A stretch of 64,000 nucleotides of DNA from assembly GCA_017163975.1 (NCBI GenBank), contig JAFFSR010000242.1, positions 7,093,001-7,157,000 on the forward strand, in the 5' to 3' direction. The translations under genes were made by a program, and so were the position numbers. This DNA is from Anastatus disparis. Lineage: Eukaryota; Arthropoda; Insecta; Hymenoptera; Eupelmidae. Shown piece after piece: positions 36,901 to 48,022 of this stretch (position 1 is the first letter of the stretch; every line of letters starts with the position of its first letter). Below the pieces are notes generated by a model that ran no database searches, was not told the origin of the DNA, and saw only the letters and a list, made by a program, of their open reading frames with translations.

Positions 36901-37331
36901 ATTTACGCCTACATTATTATACACTGTAACTACGCTGCATTTTTCTTCTGTTTCTACTTTTAACCCTTTAATTATAAGACCGTATTCCCATTCTATAATG
37001 TGACATTCTTTTCCTATATCTGCTTTGAGACCTACAAGAATACCCCCCTTAGCCCTGCCTTTTTGTTTTCCCTTGTTGCCGGTTTACTTTTCCAAATATA
37101 ATCTTTATCTAATTTTTTCAGAGTTTCGTTTTCCTTATGCGATTCTAACCAAGTTTCCTGTATCATTATTAAATCGTAATTACTTAAGAAATCCCAAGCT
37201 TCCCTGACTTTACGTATCCCCGCAATGTTCCATGTTACAGCTTTTATACATATATTACAGTCTTTTACATTTTCTATAATCTTACTGCTATTCTTCTTGC
37301 CGTCATCTTCTTCTGTCGTGTTTGCTGACTG
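33910..37331 (-). pseudogene. LINE ORF2: endonuclease and reverse transcriptase, two lesions
   Basis: About 1,140 codons. Endonuclease residues are all present: TWNIAGI (Asn), QETW (Glu), GDLNARIG (Asp and Asn) and ESDHLPVE (Ser-Asp-His). The reverse transcriptase shows FVDFKTAFD (motif A), GVRQGCPLSPSLF (motif B) and the catalytic FADDVAM (motif C). A C-terminal CRLC...H...C motif follows, as is usual in this class. The frame shifts once at the C run at 37043-37048. A single TGA at 35446-35448 (in KEKG-stop-KLFVGF) interrupts it just before motif A. There is no ATG in frame upstream of the endonuclease. The frame instead continues straight from the ORF1 stop at 37332-37334. The first in-frame Met lies inside the QETW region, too late to give a working enzyme. 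Confidence 0.9.
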
Positions 37332-38105
37332 CTATCTACTGTCTTCGTCTGATATGTGTTGATCGTCGTGCGCTGTCTTTGTTTCTATCTCTCGTTTATG
37401 CTTCTTTTGACTCTCAGCGAGTCTGCCCAGTTTTTCGTCCCACTCATACCAGTCTTCTTGAACCTTGATTTTCATGTGACCCATTTGTGTCTCTAGTCCG
37501 TTTTCCCTCTCTTCTGTAGCAATTTTATTTAACCATTCCTGTATTTCTATTTCTCTATGCGTGTAGTCATCGTCAATCCAAATGCCTGTGCCCCTTAAAT
37601 TAGCCTTATTTTTCATGATTTCAATTTTATTTTTAAGCGATTCCAGCTTTAATACCAATCCTCCTCCTATAGGTCTACTGTTTTCTATATATATTGGAAG
37701 GCCTAATTCTTTCCATACAATTTGTTTTATTTCTTCTTGTATACCCTTACCAACTGTCCTCACGCCTCTTATAAATATATTTCTTTTTCTTTCTAGCCTT
37801 TCTTTCATTTCGTATTCGTATTCGGTTTTCGTTAGTGCTTCTGGTATTTCCTTTAAGTAGTTTCGCATCGGCCGGTCGCTGCCTTTCGCGGCGCCATCTA
37901 TTCCATTGCTATTCTTGTCTTGCTTGTCTTTTTCGCTTACGATCGCGCTGTTAATTTGAAGTCTATCCTCATCGTTGTTTTCTGTTTCGTTTTCGTTTAT
38001 GCTACTCATTGAAGTGTTTCCCTCTTTCTCTGTATTATTTGTGGTGTTTGTAAATTCTTTATTGTCTGTTGTATTCGTTTTTGTGCTTCTGTTATTACTC
38101 CCGGT
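37332..38105 (-). pseudogene. LINE ORF1, C-terminal part (RRM-like and CTD)
   Basis: The frame is open from about 38107 and has its first Met at 38009. An N-terminal Asn/Thr-rich part leads to an RRM-like region, with RNIFIRGV as the first strand and GGGLVLKLESLK later. A C-terminal domain follows that resembles L1-type ORF1 tails. Such proteins bind the element RNA and chaperone it. The frame ends at UAG (37334-37332), followed in frame by CAG-UCA and then ORF2. The coiled-coil part lies upstream in another frame, so one shift near 38100 separates them. Confidence 0.7.
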
Positions 38106-38283
38106 TCGTTCTTATTCGATGTTTTTTCCATTCCCGCCATTCGTTTTTTAATACTGTTATTTCGTCTCTTAGGTTAATTATAATTTCCCTCATTTTGTTC
38201 TTTTCTAATTCGTTTTCTGTCTCTTTTCTTTTAAAACTTTCAACCGTTTCTTTTAAGGTATTTAGTTCTTTTTTCACTTCCAT
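38095..38283 (-). pseudogene. LINE ORF1, coiled-coil part
   Basis: A 62-codon frame of charged heptads (MEVKKELNTLKETVESFKR and on), a typical ORF1 trimerising coil. Its ATG overlaps the stop of the preceding frame as TAATG (38285-38281). It ends at a TAA just where the next ORF1 frame becomes open, which suggests a single-base shift within one original protein. Confidence 0.7.
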
Positions 38284-38801
38284 TATTTCTGAGTCCCACT
38301 TATTATTTTTTCTTTATTTTCCTGTGTGTTCCACGTGTGATCGCATGTTTGTGTCTCTTTTTCTATGTGAGTATGGTGTTCTTGTTGGGTATAGGTTGAA
38401 TCTGATCGTAGTTCATATAGGGTTGTTGTTTGTTGAGTATTCCTTCCTTTTCCCTCATTTTTACTATCTTTAACGTCAGTGAGTAGCTCTGTTCTACTCC
38501 CTTCTTGTTTGTCTCTCTCGGATGGCATGGCCATTCCCTGTTTTATCTGTTGCGGCGAGTGCATGAGTTTGTCTCTCTTTACAAAGGGAGCTTCGAAACT
38601 CGCGTTTTCTACTAAGAATTTTTTCAATGTATTTCTACCGTCCACTTGATTAGTTTTATTTTTAACCGGTCTCCCTCTCGGTCTTTTTATTCTTATAATC
38701 TTTTCCGAGTCCACTTCACTATCACTTACACATTTTCTATCCTCTTTTTCTTTCTCTTTTTCTTTTCCCGGCATTATTGCGTTCTCTTCCATAACCTCCA
38801 A
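38283..38801 (-). CDS. LINE leading frame with an AT-hook motif
   Basis: A 172-codon intact frame, the first in the element. It carries KRPRGRPVK, a good AT-hook core that binds the minor groove of AT-rich DNA, next to a basic and acidic low-complexity region. The rest is Gln/Thr-rich and probably disordered. Its stop overlaps the ATG of the coiled-coil frame (TAATG). It may be a separate small protein or the true N-terminus of ORF1. Confidence 0.6.
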   Translation of the reverse strand: MEVMEENAIMPGKEKEKEKEDRKCVSDSEVDSEKIIRIKRPRGRPVKNKTNQVDGRNTLKKFLVENASFEAPFVKRDKLMHSPQQIKQGMAMPSERDKQEGSRTELLTDVKDSKNEGKGRNTQQTTTLYELRSDSTYTQQEHHTHIEKETQTCDHTWNTQENKEKIISGTQK

Positions 38802-40413
38802 TTTTGTTAAATAGTTTTCCTTTTTTTCCTGCTGTATTTTAGATCAATCCGCGAAACCGATTATTCACTTTTGATTGTTTTATGAATCTTTAACCGTTTT
38901 TAATAATTTCCCCGGTTTAAGCCCTTTACGTACTTTTTTTATTTCGATTTATTGCAGAGCTACTTTTCCACGATGCGCACCCCGCCGCCATCCAACCGAA
39001 ACTCCCATCTACATTAGTATTATTAATGTTTTAAACTATTATTATTATTTGTATTTTAATGTATTAAATTTTAATTGCATCTGAAAATTAAACATTTTTT
39101 ATCGTTTAAATTAATATAATATTTTCTTTGACATTAATAATAATATTGATTATCAAATTTATTTTTATATAACTAAATTTATTAATTTATAAAAAATGGG
39201 TATGATACCATTTTCATGAGGATTATATACCATTCTTGGAGATTTTTAAACTTTCACGAGGATTGTTGACATTCATATTGCAATCTGTTAGTTGTATGTA
39301 GAATTTTAATTAGTTGCCGATGTTTCTTTTCTTTTTTTTAATTGTAGTTTTCTTCATTCAGCTGAACCTAAAAATAAACAGAAAATGTTAAGTAGGATTG
39401 TCTTATATATCTATAAGAATATTAAAGTAAGTTTTCCATTTAAGAAAATAAGTATATTCAATGAGCATTTGCATTTTAATAAATGAGTATATTCAGGAGG
39501 TTGTTTCAATTGCTTGAATATTTTTGTCTTTTTGACAACTTCTGAGTAAGTAAGATGTTATCCTAGCTGTAAAAAAGACATCGTATATTGTACAGAAAAT
39601 TGTAGAAATAAATATCTGATTTCACTTGTACAGAGAGTTATTAATATCATAGACAAATCAAATGTTTAAAAAAATTTTCAACCAATACGAGGTGTATTAG
39701 TATACGATTCTATTAGTACCATTCATTAATCCAGATGTACTCAATAAATATACTAACAAATAAATAAATAAAAACATAAAAAACAGGATGCATAACCAAC
39801 TTCAACGAAAGCAAAATTGTAGTTAAGACAACATTCTATTTTTCCAGAAATCATCAGGAAACCAAAGAAAGATTGAAGTATTCCAATAAGTTGAGGCAGA
39901 ATAATTGATGAAACACAAATTTAATATAATATATCATTCTATCATTTCATCAAAACAGTATTGTTTAACTTCAATAAAAAAAAAGTTCATTTAACTGTAA
40001 AAACAACCTTGATAATGTATTTATTCAAACGGAAAAAAGTTCATTTAAAACTACCTCGTGTAAGTATTTATTCAGGCGGATAAAAGAAGCGAAAAACTCT
40101 TGTCAATGTTTTATAATGGAGTGGACCTAATATTGTTATTTTTGGATTTGCTTTGATCAATCAAAATGCAACAGCATACGAAGCAAAAATTTTAGCATTC
40201 ATAAACGAGATTACTATCACATAATCTAAAATAGAGCAAAAAACCTTAATTTGATTAAAAAAAAGAATTATTATCGTAGAAATATGTGTAGTTCTGTTCC
40301 TTTTTTAAAATTTATGGATTCATTCTAATTTTTAATTATTCCCTACTTACAAATCACATACAAATTCTCACGTAAGATCTTATATAAAGTCTCATGTAAA
40401 CATCAGTAAACAA

Positions 40414-40559
40414 CCCTGGTAGAAATGTGACCATAAAAATGGTGCATATAAAAATTTAAGGTTATTAGTAATAATAATGCCAAAGAATTGTTGAAAAAAG
40501 TGTTTCCATTTCTGTTGGTCATAAAATGGTAATACAAAGCGTTTTAATTTCTACCAGGG
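40414..40559. mobile_element. MITE, CCCTGGTAG family (copy 2 only)
   Basis: A 146-bp element with CCCTGGTAGAAAT and ATTTCTACCAGGG ends and AA on both sides. Duplication copy 1 has the empty site at about 25820 (AAGCAATAGATTC). The interior matches the reverse complement of the element at 7306-7462, so the two are one family. It differs internally from the hairpin at 29939-30110, which shares only the ends. Confidence 0.85.
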
Positions 40560-43500
40560 AATGGATTCTATTTTTTTTTATAAAAAATTATATCTGTAAA
40601 TTATATGAATTGAAAAGCCTAATATTTTTAAAATTAAACTTATACATTAGTCATTTTTTCTGTAGTTTAGTACTGTCTCAAAATAATTTCAAGTCTGTAA
40701 GCAACCATAAATCCAAAAATTTCAGATCACTGTAAATAATAAAATATTTACAAAGTAATTGTTCATGTTGTAAAAAATTATTAATGGTACAGAAAATGAA
40801 TAAAAAATAAAAAAAAAATAATCTTTAACATACATTGACAATCAATTAACGTAATTCATCAAATTTCTTTGAAATTGAATTAAAAAAAAGTATTATTGTT
40901 AAAATTTCACTTATTTGAATAATAATTTATTCATCTTGATAGTTCTATTCCTGGATAAGCTATGAGAATTGCTGTAGATATTTTATAGTCTCCAAAATTC
41001 TAATTTAAAATTATAATCCATTTCTAAAATATCACATTTATTTTCTCGTCGTTAAGAAAGTATACTTGTTTTGTTTATATCCTTGTCGGCCGTATTTGCA
41101 TCAGTATCTAGACGGCATGCCCAATTGGTATTAGCCTCTCGTATATCTCAGTGCGCTATTCGAATCTATGAAAATGTATACGTTCTCCTGAGACATATTG
41201 AGTTTCTTTATGCCCCAGAAATAATCAATATATCATTACCGATGCTATTGTTTCGTTCAATATAATCGAAGAACAATCATATTGAACAGAGGTTAGTGAA
41301 AAAAAATGACTTGTGCTTCGACAGCAGCTATACTCATTTCAAAGTGTCAATCTAAGAAACAAAAGAAAAAATCAATAGAACTGAAATTAAATTTAAAAAG
41401 TATTGAAAAAACATTAATATTATGTTAATATTCAACTATTAAGTTATAGTTCCTTATACGGCCTACTTCGGACATAAAATCATCTACGTCCTTTGGCCGT
41501 TTATTCAACTGAAATTTGAGTTTTGTACAATTTTTGCCGCTTGAGCAGAAGTCTACCTCGGGCGCTTCACGAGCCCTCGGCAACTTCAATTCAAGCGACA
41601 AACATTGTTCTCGACTCAAATTCCATTTGAATGCGGTTAAAGGACATATATAACTAATATAAATATTAAAAATGGTTGTTTCAGAAACCAGTCAAAATTT
41701 TCTTATCAATAAATATACCAATATGTTCGCACCGATCCAACATTTTGTGGCTTCCTAAAGTTATGTCGTTTCCACAATATATTTTTATAGATTACCTACT
41801 ATCGAAACTATTAAGATAAACGAAAAATTATTCAGATGGCTGAAATTTTTCTGAAACATTTTTCTAATTTTTATTAATTTTAAGAAATATTGATGAATTT
41901 CTTTGTGTCTATTAATTGTCAATAGATGTCAAAGGTTATTTTAAAATTTTGTATTTATTTTCTATGTCATTAATTATTTTTTACAAGATGAACAATGCTT
42001 TGTGGATATTTTATAATTATTTCAGACAATCTAGAATGTTGAATCTATGATTGCTTATAAACTTGAAACTTTTTCGAATCATCATTGAAATACAAAGAGA
42101 ATGACTAGTATGTAAGTTTAATTTTTAAAATATTAGATTTTGTAATTCATACAATTTGAACATAATTTAATAGTTACTTGATATTTTGGCATGAGATAAA
42201 TGAGATTGTTTAATAGAGTCGTAAATGAATAAAGATTTCCTCAACGTCATAACTGACAATTATAGATAGAAAAGACTTTACCATGTGAATCTCGGAGGAA
42301 CTCCGCGAGTAAGCTATTCTGTGGTTCCCTGTGGATGCAGGGTATTCGCCGACCTGTAGCGAAACTGTTCATCCTGACAAACTTGGATCGAAGTATCTCT
42401 CGGAAAAATAAGCTGAAGTATTGTGAACACTTTAGGTTGGAATTACATGTACTGGTCCCCAATCAATATCGAGAATCTAAAGATCAGAAGGCACTAAATT
42501 CTTGCAAGTAGCATCCTTGCAGCGGGTTTCAGATTGGATAGAGTTTGAAGTCTTGATTAACAATCTGACTAATGAACATCATAAAATAATGAATGATTTT
42601 TACATCGACCTTTTAGTTGCTGAATGCTAGAGGTATGAAAAACTTTTCTAGGCGTTATTGGTTGTTCAATCCTTCATTAATATAAATTGGCAAAAAATAC
42701 CATTTTGTTATGACAGGCAAAACGTTATACTGGAATTATTATAGACTTGCCTAAAGTAAAGAATTCAAAGAAATACCTTCAGTATTTATTTGAGAAGCAT
42801 TAAATAAACCTTAACTTACAGTCATCTTTTTTCATAATAGAATGATGACATAAAGTAAATAAGTAAGTATTTTAGAACTGACCTGATCGACTAAAATCTG
42901 TTCCATATGCTGTAGATTCAGTTACTTATTCATAAACGTTGAATAATTAGCAACTAGATAACATTGCTTCGAAAAGCTTTCTAGTTAAGAAAAACACACT
43001 CTTGTTATATTGTCTATATTTGAACATTTAAATTAGTCAATAAAAGGAAGATACTTAATAAATAATTCTTTAGAATGCCTTCAATGAGTAGCTTTTTAAT
43101 ATTCATAACAGTTTTTTTTTGGCATAAATATCGTGGACGGGCCTTAAATAATGGCTGAATGATAAATGACAGGATCCAGTATAAAGTCGACTCAAGAAAT
43201 ATATCTTAAGTTAAAATAAACTCCAATCCTTCTAATGGTTCTCAATCAGATAACTTGGACGTTTAATAAGTACACTTAAGAGCAGGCGCTGAAAAAGAGA
43301 TTGAGAAATAAAAATTATATAGGAATTCGAGTTTAAGATACATACGCTTTTTTTACAACAGCCGTTATATTTTCACCCATTTAAGTTATTTCATGCAAAA
43401 TGTAAGAAATGAGAATAAATAATAATTAAATAACATATTTGGATACAAAACCTTCTTCAGTTCCATTGTTCAGCAAAACTTAAACCATTGTGCTCTAAAG

Positions 43501-44488
43501 CGAGTTGGAGAATAGCATAAGCTGAAGACAGCAATTTAGTGCAAATGCTAACCGAACAAAAACAGTTACTGCCGTAACATGGTTCACTATGGAAGGACAC
43601 TTCGTTAAGTCCATTCGCTGCCGATTTGTTGATATGAAGCGTTGAATAATGTTTAGTACCACAAACTAAATACTGATAGTTTGAACTGTAATTATCCATC
43701 AAATCAATCTCCTGTGAACAATTTGCAAATTTAGAAAAATAAGAAATAAAATGATTTTCATTATGAAATGAGCAAAATTCATAAGACAGTTTTGTGTTGT
43801 CTTTTTTTACAGTGGTCTGAACATAAATGCCTTTTGAAAATAAGGATTCGTTAACAGAATATGGCCTTGATTTACTACGAGAGTGTCAGTTTTTTGGGTA
43901 ACAGATTTTCCTTAAATTTTAGAAGATCATTCTGGATGCATGAACATGAAGAAAGCTAAAATTTTAAACTCCAGCACTCAATGTTTCTCCAGTTACACGC
44001 AATCAAAGATTGTCAGTAAAAAAATGACTACATTTTCAAACGCTTATAGTTCTTTAGTATTAATAGTTAGTAGTTTAAAATGTTCTTTAAAAGAAAGCTA
44101 AGTTCAAATTCTATCGAAATAGCACTTATAATATATCGAAACATTATTTTTTCCCAAAGTTATAACGTATTAAAGATTGGACCACATTTTAAGTTTGATT
44201 ATTAATATTTTGAAAAGAATGTTAAGGTCAAATTTATATTGCGCTGTTACTTTTAAAAAAAAAATAAAGTTTCGATATATTAGAAATGCTTTTTCGAAAA
44301 AATTTGTATTTAGTTTTTATTTAAAAACAAGTTTAAAACTTCTAGTTATCAGTACCAATGAACTATAAGCGTTTAAAAATCTAATAACTTTTCCAGCGAC
44401 TTCATTTATTTACCTGTAACTAGGAAAATATTGAACGTCAGAGTTAGAATTTAGGCTTTCTGCATGTTTACGTATCCAAAATTATCTC

Positions 44489-44689
44489 TTAAATTTGAGC
44501 ATAATCGGTGACCTGAAACCTTCTAGATATAGTAAATTCAATACTTTTTTTAACATCTTTGTTTTTAGTAAATACACATTGAGATACCTGAACTTCCTTA
44601 TGTTGGTCTGTTGACAGATTTAAAACTTTGACCTTCGAGAGTGACAAACTCTTTGAACGTAGGAAAACTGATTTCATATTTTTATCCAA
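44489..44689 (-). pseudogene. coding-like minus-strand frame at the edge of duplication copy 2
   Basis: A 66-codon frame (MDKNMKSVFLRSKSLSLSKV and on) spans the edge where similarity to copy 1 ends. The composition is plausible for protein, but no domain is visible and copy 1 keeps only its last part. It may be a piece of the gene that was duplicated. Confidence 0.2.
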
Positions 44690-45441
44690 TTAAAGTAGCT
44701 TATGCACGGTGAATAACAGGAATCAACTTGGCAATAGCAAAATGAATCACTAAATTTTCTCATTGTATCACTGGCCGCTGAAGAACTGTAAAAACATTAA
44801 TATTTTCATTAATTGAGCTTATTAGAGCTGATTCCATTTCAAATCGAACAGTCAGTATACACTCAAGTCACCAATTACTGCGCTAATGGAGTATGTTATT
44901 CTACCCTAAAAATAAGGGTATACGTATTTTTTTATTTTGCTGAAATATCAAAATTGCATCAGATATGCACTTTTGAAAATTGCATACAAAAACTAAATGT
45001 TAAAACTGAAAATGTTGAGAATAACTTTAGAGAGCTATCGTTTTACCAATTTCCAATGAATTTTGATAAACCTTTTTTTATTTTATTTCGTTTTGAGCCC
45101 TCTTCAACTCCGTGCAAGAAATTTAAAAAAAAAACTAAAAAATGACTGAGATATATGCATTTTACCAAAAAATTCACTTTTTATGCACATGCATTTTTCT
45201 CGAAAAGGCCATTTTTTTTTTGCTGAAATTTTTTTTGCTGATAGAGGACCAAAATACCTATCTAATAGTACTTGTTTGATCCCGGCTTTTTTGGTTTGGA
45301 GCGAGAAAAAAATTCACAAATTTTGTTGGTGAAAAATGCTTGTATATACGTTCGGAAGTCTTAAGCAGTCTGCATTCAAACACTGTCGTATGCTTGGCTC
45401 ATCATTTGTTTACATTTGTATGCATGTATATAGCATCAATA

Positions 45442-45445
<4 letters not shown>

Positions 45446-45491
<46 letters not shown>
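45446..45491. repeat. AT microsatellite
   Basis: About 22 units of AT followed by GTGTGTGTA, lying between the left inverted repeat and the transposon frame. Confidence 0.9.
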
Positions 45492-45500
<9 letters not shown>

Positions 45501-45734
45501 AAATTCGTAATATAAAAATAAATATTTAAACATGAAAAAAAAGAATTCTATTCGTGTATATCTATATTATGTATGTTTCGATGTACAAACAATAGGAGGC
45601 TAACTCATGGACAAATACATCGCGTAACCAAAACAGCATATTAGAACTGTTATATAGAAGCTAGTTATTTTTACGGCTGCTTTGAAAGGTGCTTCTCGGG
45701 CTTGTGAAAAATTCAACAAAATTGTGAAATAACA

Positions 45735-46841
45735 ATGTCCGAAATTTACTCTTCTAAAAGAATTTCATGTCCCGATTTTTTTCAAATGCATAAAAAGGTA
45801 GTTTATATGAGCAGTAATTCACGTTTTAGACCGTTGGAAGATTTAGCCATTAATTTGGCACAGCTTCATCCAGATTTAAATATATTGCCATCTACTAATG
45901 TATGTAAAAATTGCCATAAACGCATATCAAAAATGATTTTAAGTGATCTTGAGTCTATATCTGAAAATGAAATCACTGAACTTTTTAGCGGAAGAGATGA
46001 TGATTTTATTCCGAAGACACCCGAACGAATAGAGGAATTAAACGAGAGTATTAACTCAGTTTTACCTGAATGCATCTCACCCCTAAAAAGAAAAACTGCA
46101 ATACCTGAAAATTTTAGAGGAAATTACGTATCTAAAAAGAAAAAATCCTTAATTTTAGCTTTTTCTGCTACTGTTGGAAGTAAATTAGAAGATGCGTATG
46201 GCATTTCAGTTGAATCAATAGAATCGGACGAAAATTCCACTGAAAACTATTGGAATGAATTTTTAGAAAATTTTAAATTGGCTTTAGAAAAATGCTCTTC
46301 TATTTCGGAGAAAATAAAACTTCTAACTCTACTACCTTCAAAATTAAGCAAAATAAAAGTTTGCTCACTATTCCCGAATATAAGCGAGTATATGATAAAT
46401 AAATCAAGAAATCTCGTGAAAAATAAAGGAGTTTATTTGGAGCCAGATTTATATACTGGTCATCCTATTGATGAAAGCACAAAAAATATCGTTATGGAAT
46501 ATTTTCATGAAGAATCGATACAAAATGCTGACGATTTTATAAATTGGGTTCAAAGTTATACCAATGCAATAAAAATCATTTTACTACCAATAAATGAGAT
46601 TGAAAGATTTAGAAAAAAGAAAAATATTGAATGGAGTGGGGTTTCTAAATATAATGGAATTCAAAAAAGTCATATGTGGTTAAAAAAACTTGGGGAATTA
46701 AAATCACATATATTTATTGGCAGGACAGCTATACATGCACTAAATGAAATGAAAAACAAGAAAAAAAAAGCCAAGCGTCGTGAGACTACATTTAAAACTA
46801 AAAATAATAAGCGCAAAAATAAAAAAAATAATTATCTATAA
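45735..46841 (+). CDS. transposon-borne protein, 368 aa, intact
   Basis: An unbroken frame centred between the long inverted repeats. The N-terminal 80 residues include a CKNCHKRI zinc-knuckle-like C-x2-C with an earlier Cys. The middle has KLLTLLPSKLSKIKVCSLFP and SEYMINKSRNLVKNKGVY, a helix-rich pattern. It resembles the N-terminal part of proteins I have seen scattered among invertebrate genomes (LTL.P.SWS.. then Y.V..A..L...KG). That resemblance is from memory and unverified. The C-terminus is strongly Lys/Arg-rich, as in a nuclear signal. I see no DDE catalytic triad, so it may be an accessory protein, or the element may be non-autonomous. Confidence 0.6.
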   Translation: MSEIYSSKRISCPDFFQMHKKVVYMSSNSRFRPLEDLAINLAQLHPDLNILPSTNVCKNCHKRISKMILSDLESISENEITELFSGRDDDFIPKTPERIEELNESINSVLPECISPLKRKTAIPENFRGNYVSKKKKSLILAFSATVGSKLEDAYGISVESIESDENSTENYWNEFLENFKLALEKCSSISEKIKLLTLLPSKLSKIKVCSLFPNISEYMINKSRNLVKNKGVYLEPDLYTGHPIDESTKNIVMEYFHEESIQNADDFINWVQSYTNAIKIILLPINEIERFRKKKNIEWSGVSKYNGIQKSHMWLKKLGELKSHIFIGRTAIHALNEMKNKKKKAKRRETTFKTKNNKRKNKKNNYL

Positions 46842-47526
46842 TTATTTTTTTGACGCATCCCAACAGTGAGAGGCAAGGGGAACTCACTCTAAAAAAGCAC
46901 CCGAAGGGAACAGAATCCTTCTACGTCCACGTCGTTGTTCCTGGATAATGCTAAACGAAGGATAATATTTAAATGTCGACTGCTTAAGACTTCCGAACGT
47001 ATATACAAGCATTTTTCACCAACAAAATTTGTGAATTTTTTTCTCGCTCCAAACCAAAAAAGCCGGGATCAAACAAGTACTATTAGATAGGTATTTTGGT
47101 CCTCTATCAGCAAAAAAAATTTCAGCAAAAAAAAAATGGCCTTTTCGAGAAAAATGCATGTGCATAAAAAGTGAATTTTTTGGTAAAATGCATATATCTC
47201 AGTCATTTTTTAGTTTTTTTTTAAATTTCTTGCACGGAGTTGAAGAGGGCTCAAAACGAAATAAAATAAAAAAAGGTTTATCAAAATTCATTGGAAATTG
47301 GTAAAACGATAGCTCTCTAAAGTTATTCTCAACATTTTCAGTTTTAACATTTAGTTTTTGTATGCAATTTTCAAAAGTGCATATCTGATGCAATTTTGAT
47401 ATTTCAGCAAAATAAAAAAATACGTATACCCTTATTTTTAGGGTAGAATAACATACTCCATTAGCGCAGTAATTGGTGACTTGAGTGTATACTGACTGTT
47501 CGATTTGAAATGGAATCAGCCTTAGA

Positions 47527-48022
47527 CAATTTAGATGTTTAATAAATTCTTTTAAACCAAACGTAATTAAAAATAAAACATCTATTTATGAGCATAAACA
47601 AAAATATCGGTTACCAAATTGTCAACAAAGAGCAGCCTACTTCAAAATCGCCTTGTATACTGTTGTGTATGGAGTATAAATAATATGCACAATATTATTC
47701 TCTTTCTATTTATTAATAACTTTTATTACTACATAAACTTAAACTATGAAAAAAGTACTTTCTTTAGGAAGACGAATATAAACGGACTGGCTTGTAGCGC
47801 CATGTTTTACAGACTGACTCGTCTAAACGTGAGGTGAGGTTATTTCTAATTAGAATACAAGGCGCGCGAAATATAAACTGTTTAAATACACAACATATAC
47901 CTTTTAAAAACTACGAAACATGAACTGTTAAACAATTATTCAATCACTGATGTTTGAGAATCTGTAGCATGGTTTTACCAGATTACCACTAAAAATCGGC
48001 AACAATTATAACTTTTTAAATG
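47527..48022. other. AT-rich non-coding DNA
   Basis: No supported gene between the transposon and the next minus-strand frame. Confidence 0.45.

Larger units (their letters stand above)
33640..39004 (-). mobile_element. full-length non-LTR retrotransposon (APE type), 5.4 kb
   Basis: A minus-strand LINE with a 17-bp target duplication, an AAAT-type 3' tail (33640-33665) and a complete 5' end. Its order is a leader, an AT-hook-containing frame, an ORF1 with coiled coil then RRM-like and C-terminal parts, and an ORF2 with apurinic-type endonuclease, reverse transcriptase and a Cys/His zinc motif. ORF1 architecture recalls L1 and related types, but I will not assign a clade. Lesions are few: one frame change in ORF1, one at a run of six C (37043-37048) and one in-frame TGA (35446-35448). 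It is therefore young but probably inactive. It inserted after the segmental duplication. Confidence 0.9.
33480..44590 (+). repeat. segmental duplication, copy 2 (interrupted by a LINE)
   Basis: Matches 24279-30400 in the same orientation, in two parts: 33480-33639 and 39005-44590. The gap is the 5.4-kb LINE. It lacks the copy 1 MITEs at 26073 and 29939 but has its own at 40414-40559. The counterparts of the copy 1 coding-like blocks are at 41090-41265 (+), 41425-41619 (-), 42247-42480 (-), about 43085-43295 (-) and 43457-43702 (-). All are disrupted or unrecognised. Confidence 0.85.
44827..47520 (+). mobile_element. DNA transposon with 543-bp terminal inverted repeats
   Basis: Two arms of about 543 bases (44827-45370 and 46978-47520) are near-identical inverted repeats beginning GCTGATTCCATTTCAAATCG. 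They enclose 1.6 kb with one long frame. If the right end is extended by one base, a 4-bp TTAG duplication can be drawn, with one mismatch in the terminal base. The very high arm identity points to recent movement. The superfamily is not clear to me: the arms are far longer than is usual for Tc1 or piggyBac. Confidence 0.85.

Noticed and set aside
34610..38473. Plus-strand frames of up to 343 codons over the LINE
   Set aside because: They are antisense shadows of the minus-strand LINE proteins.
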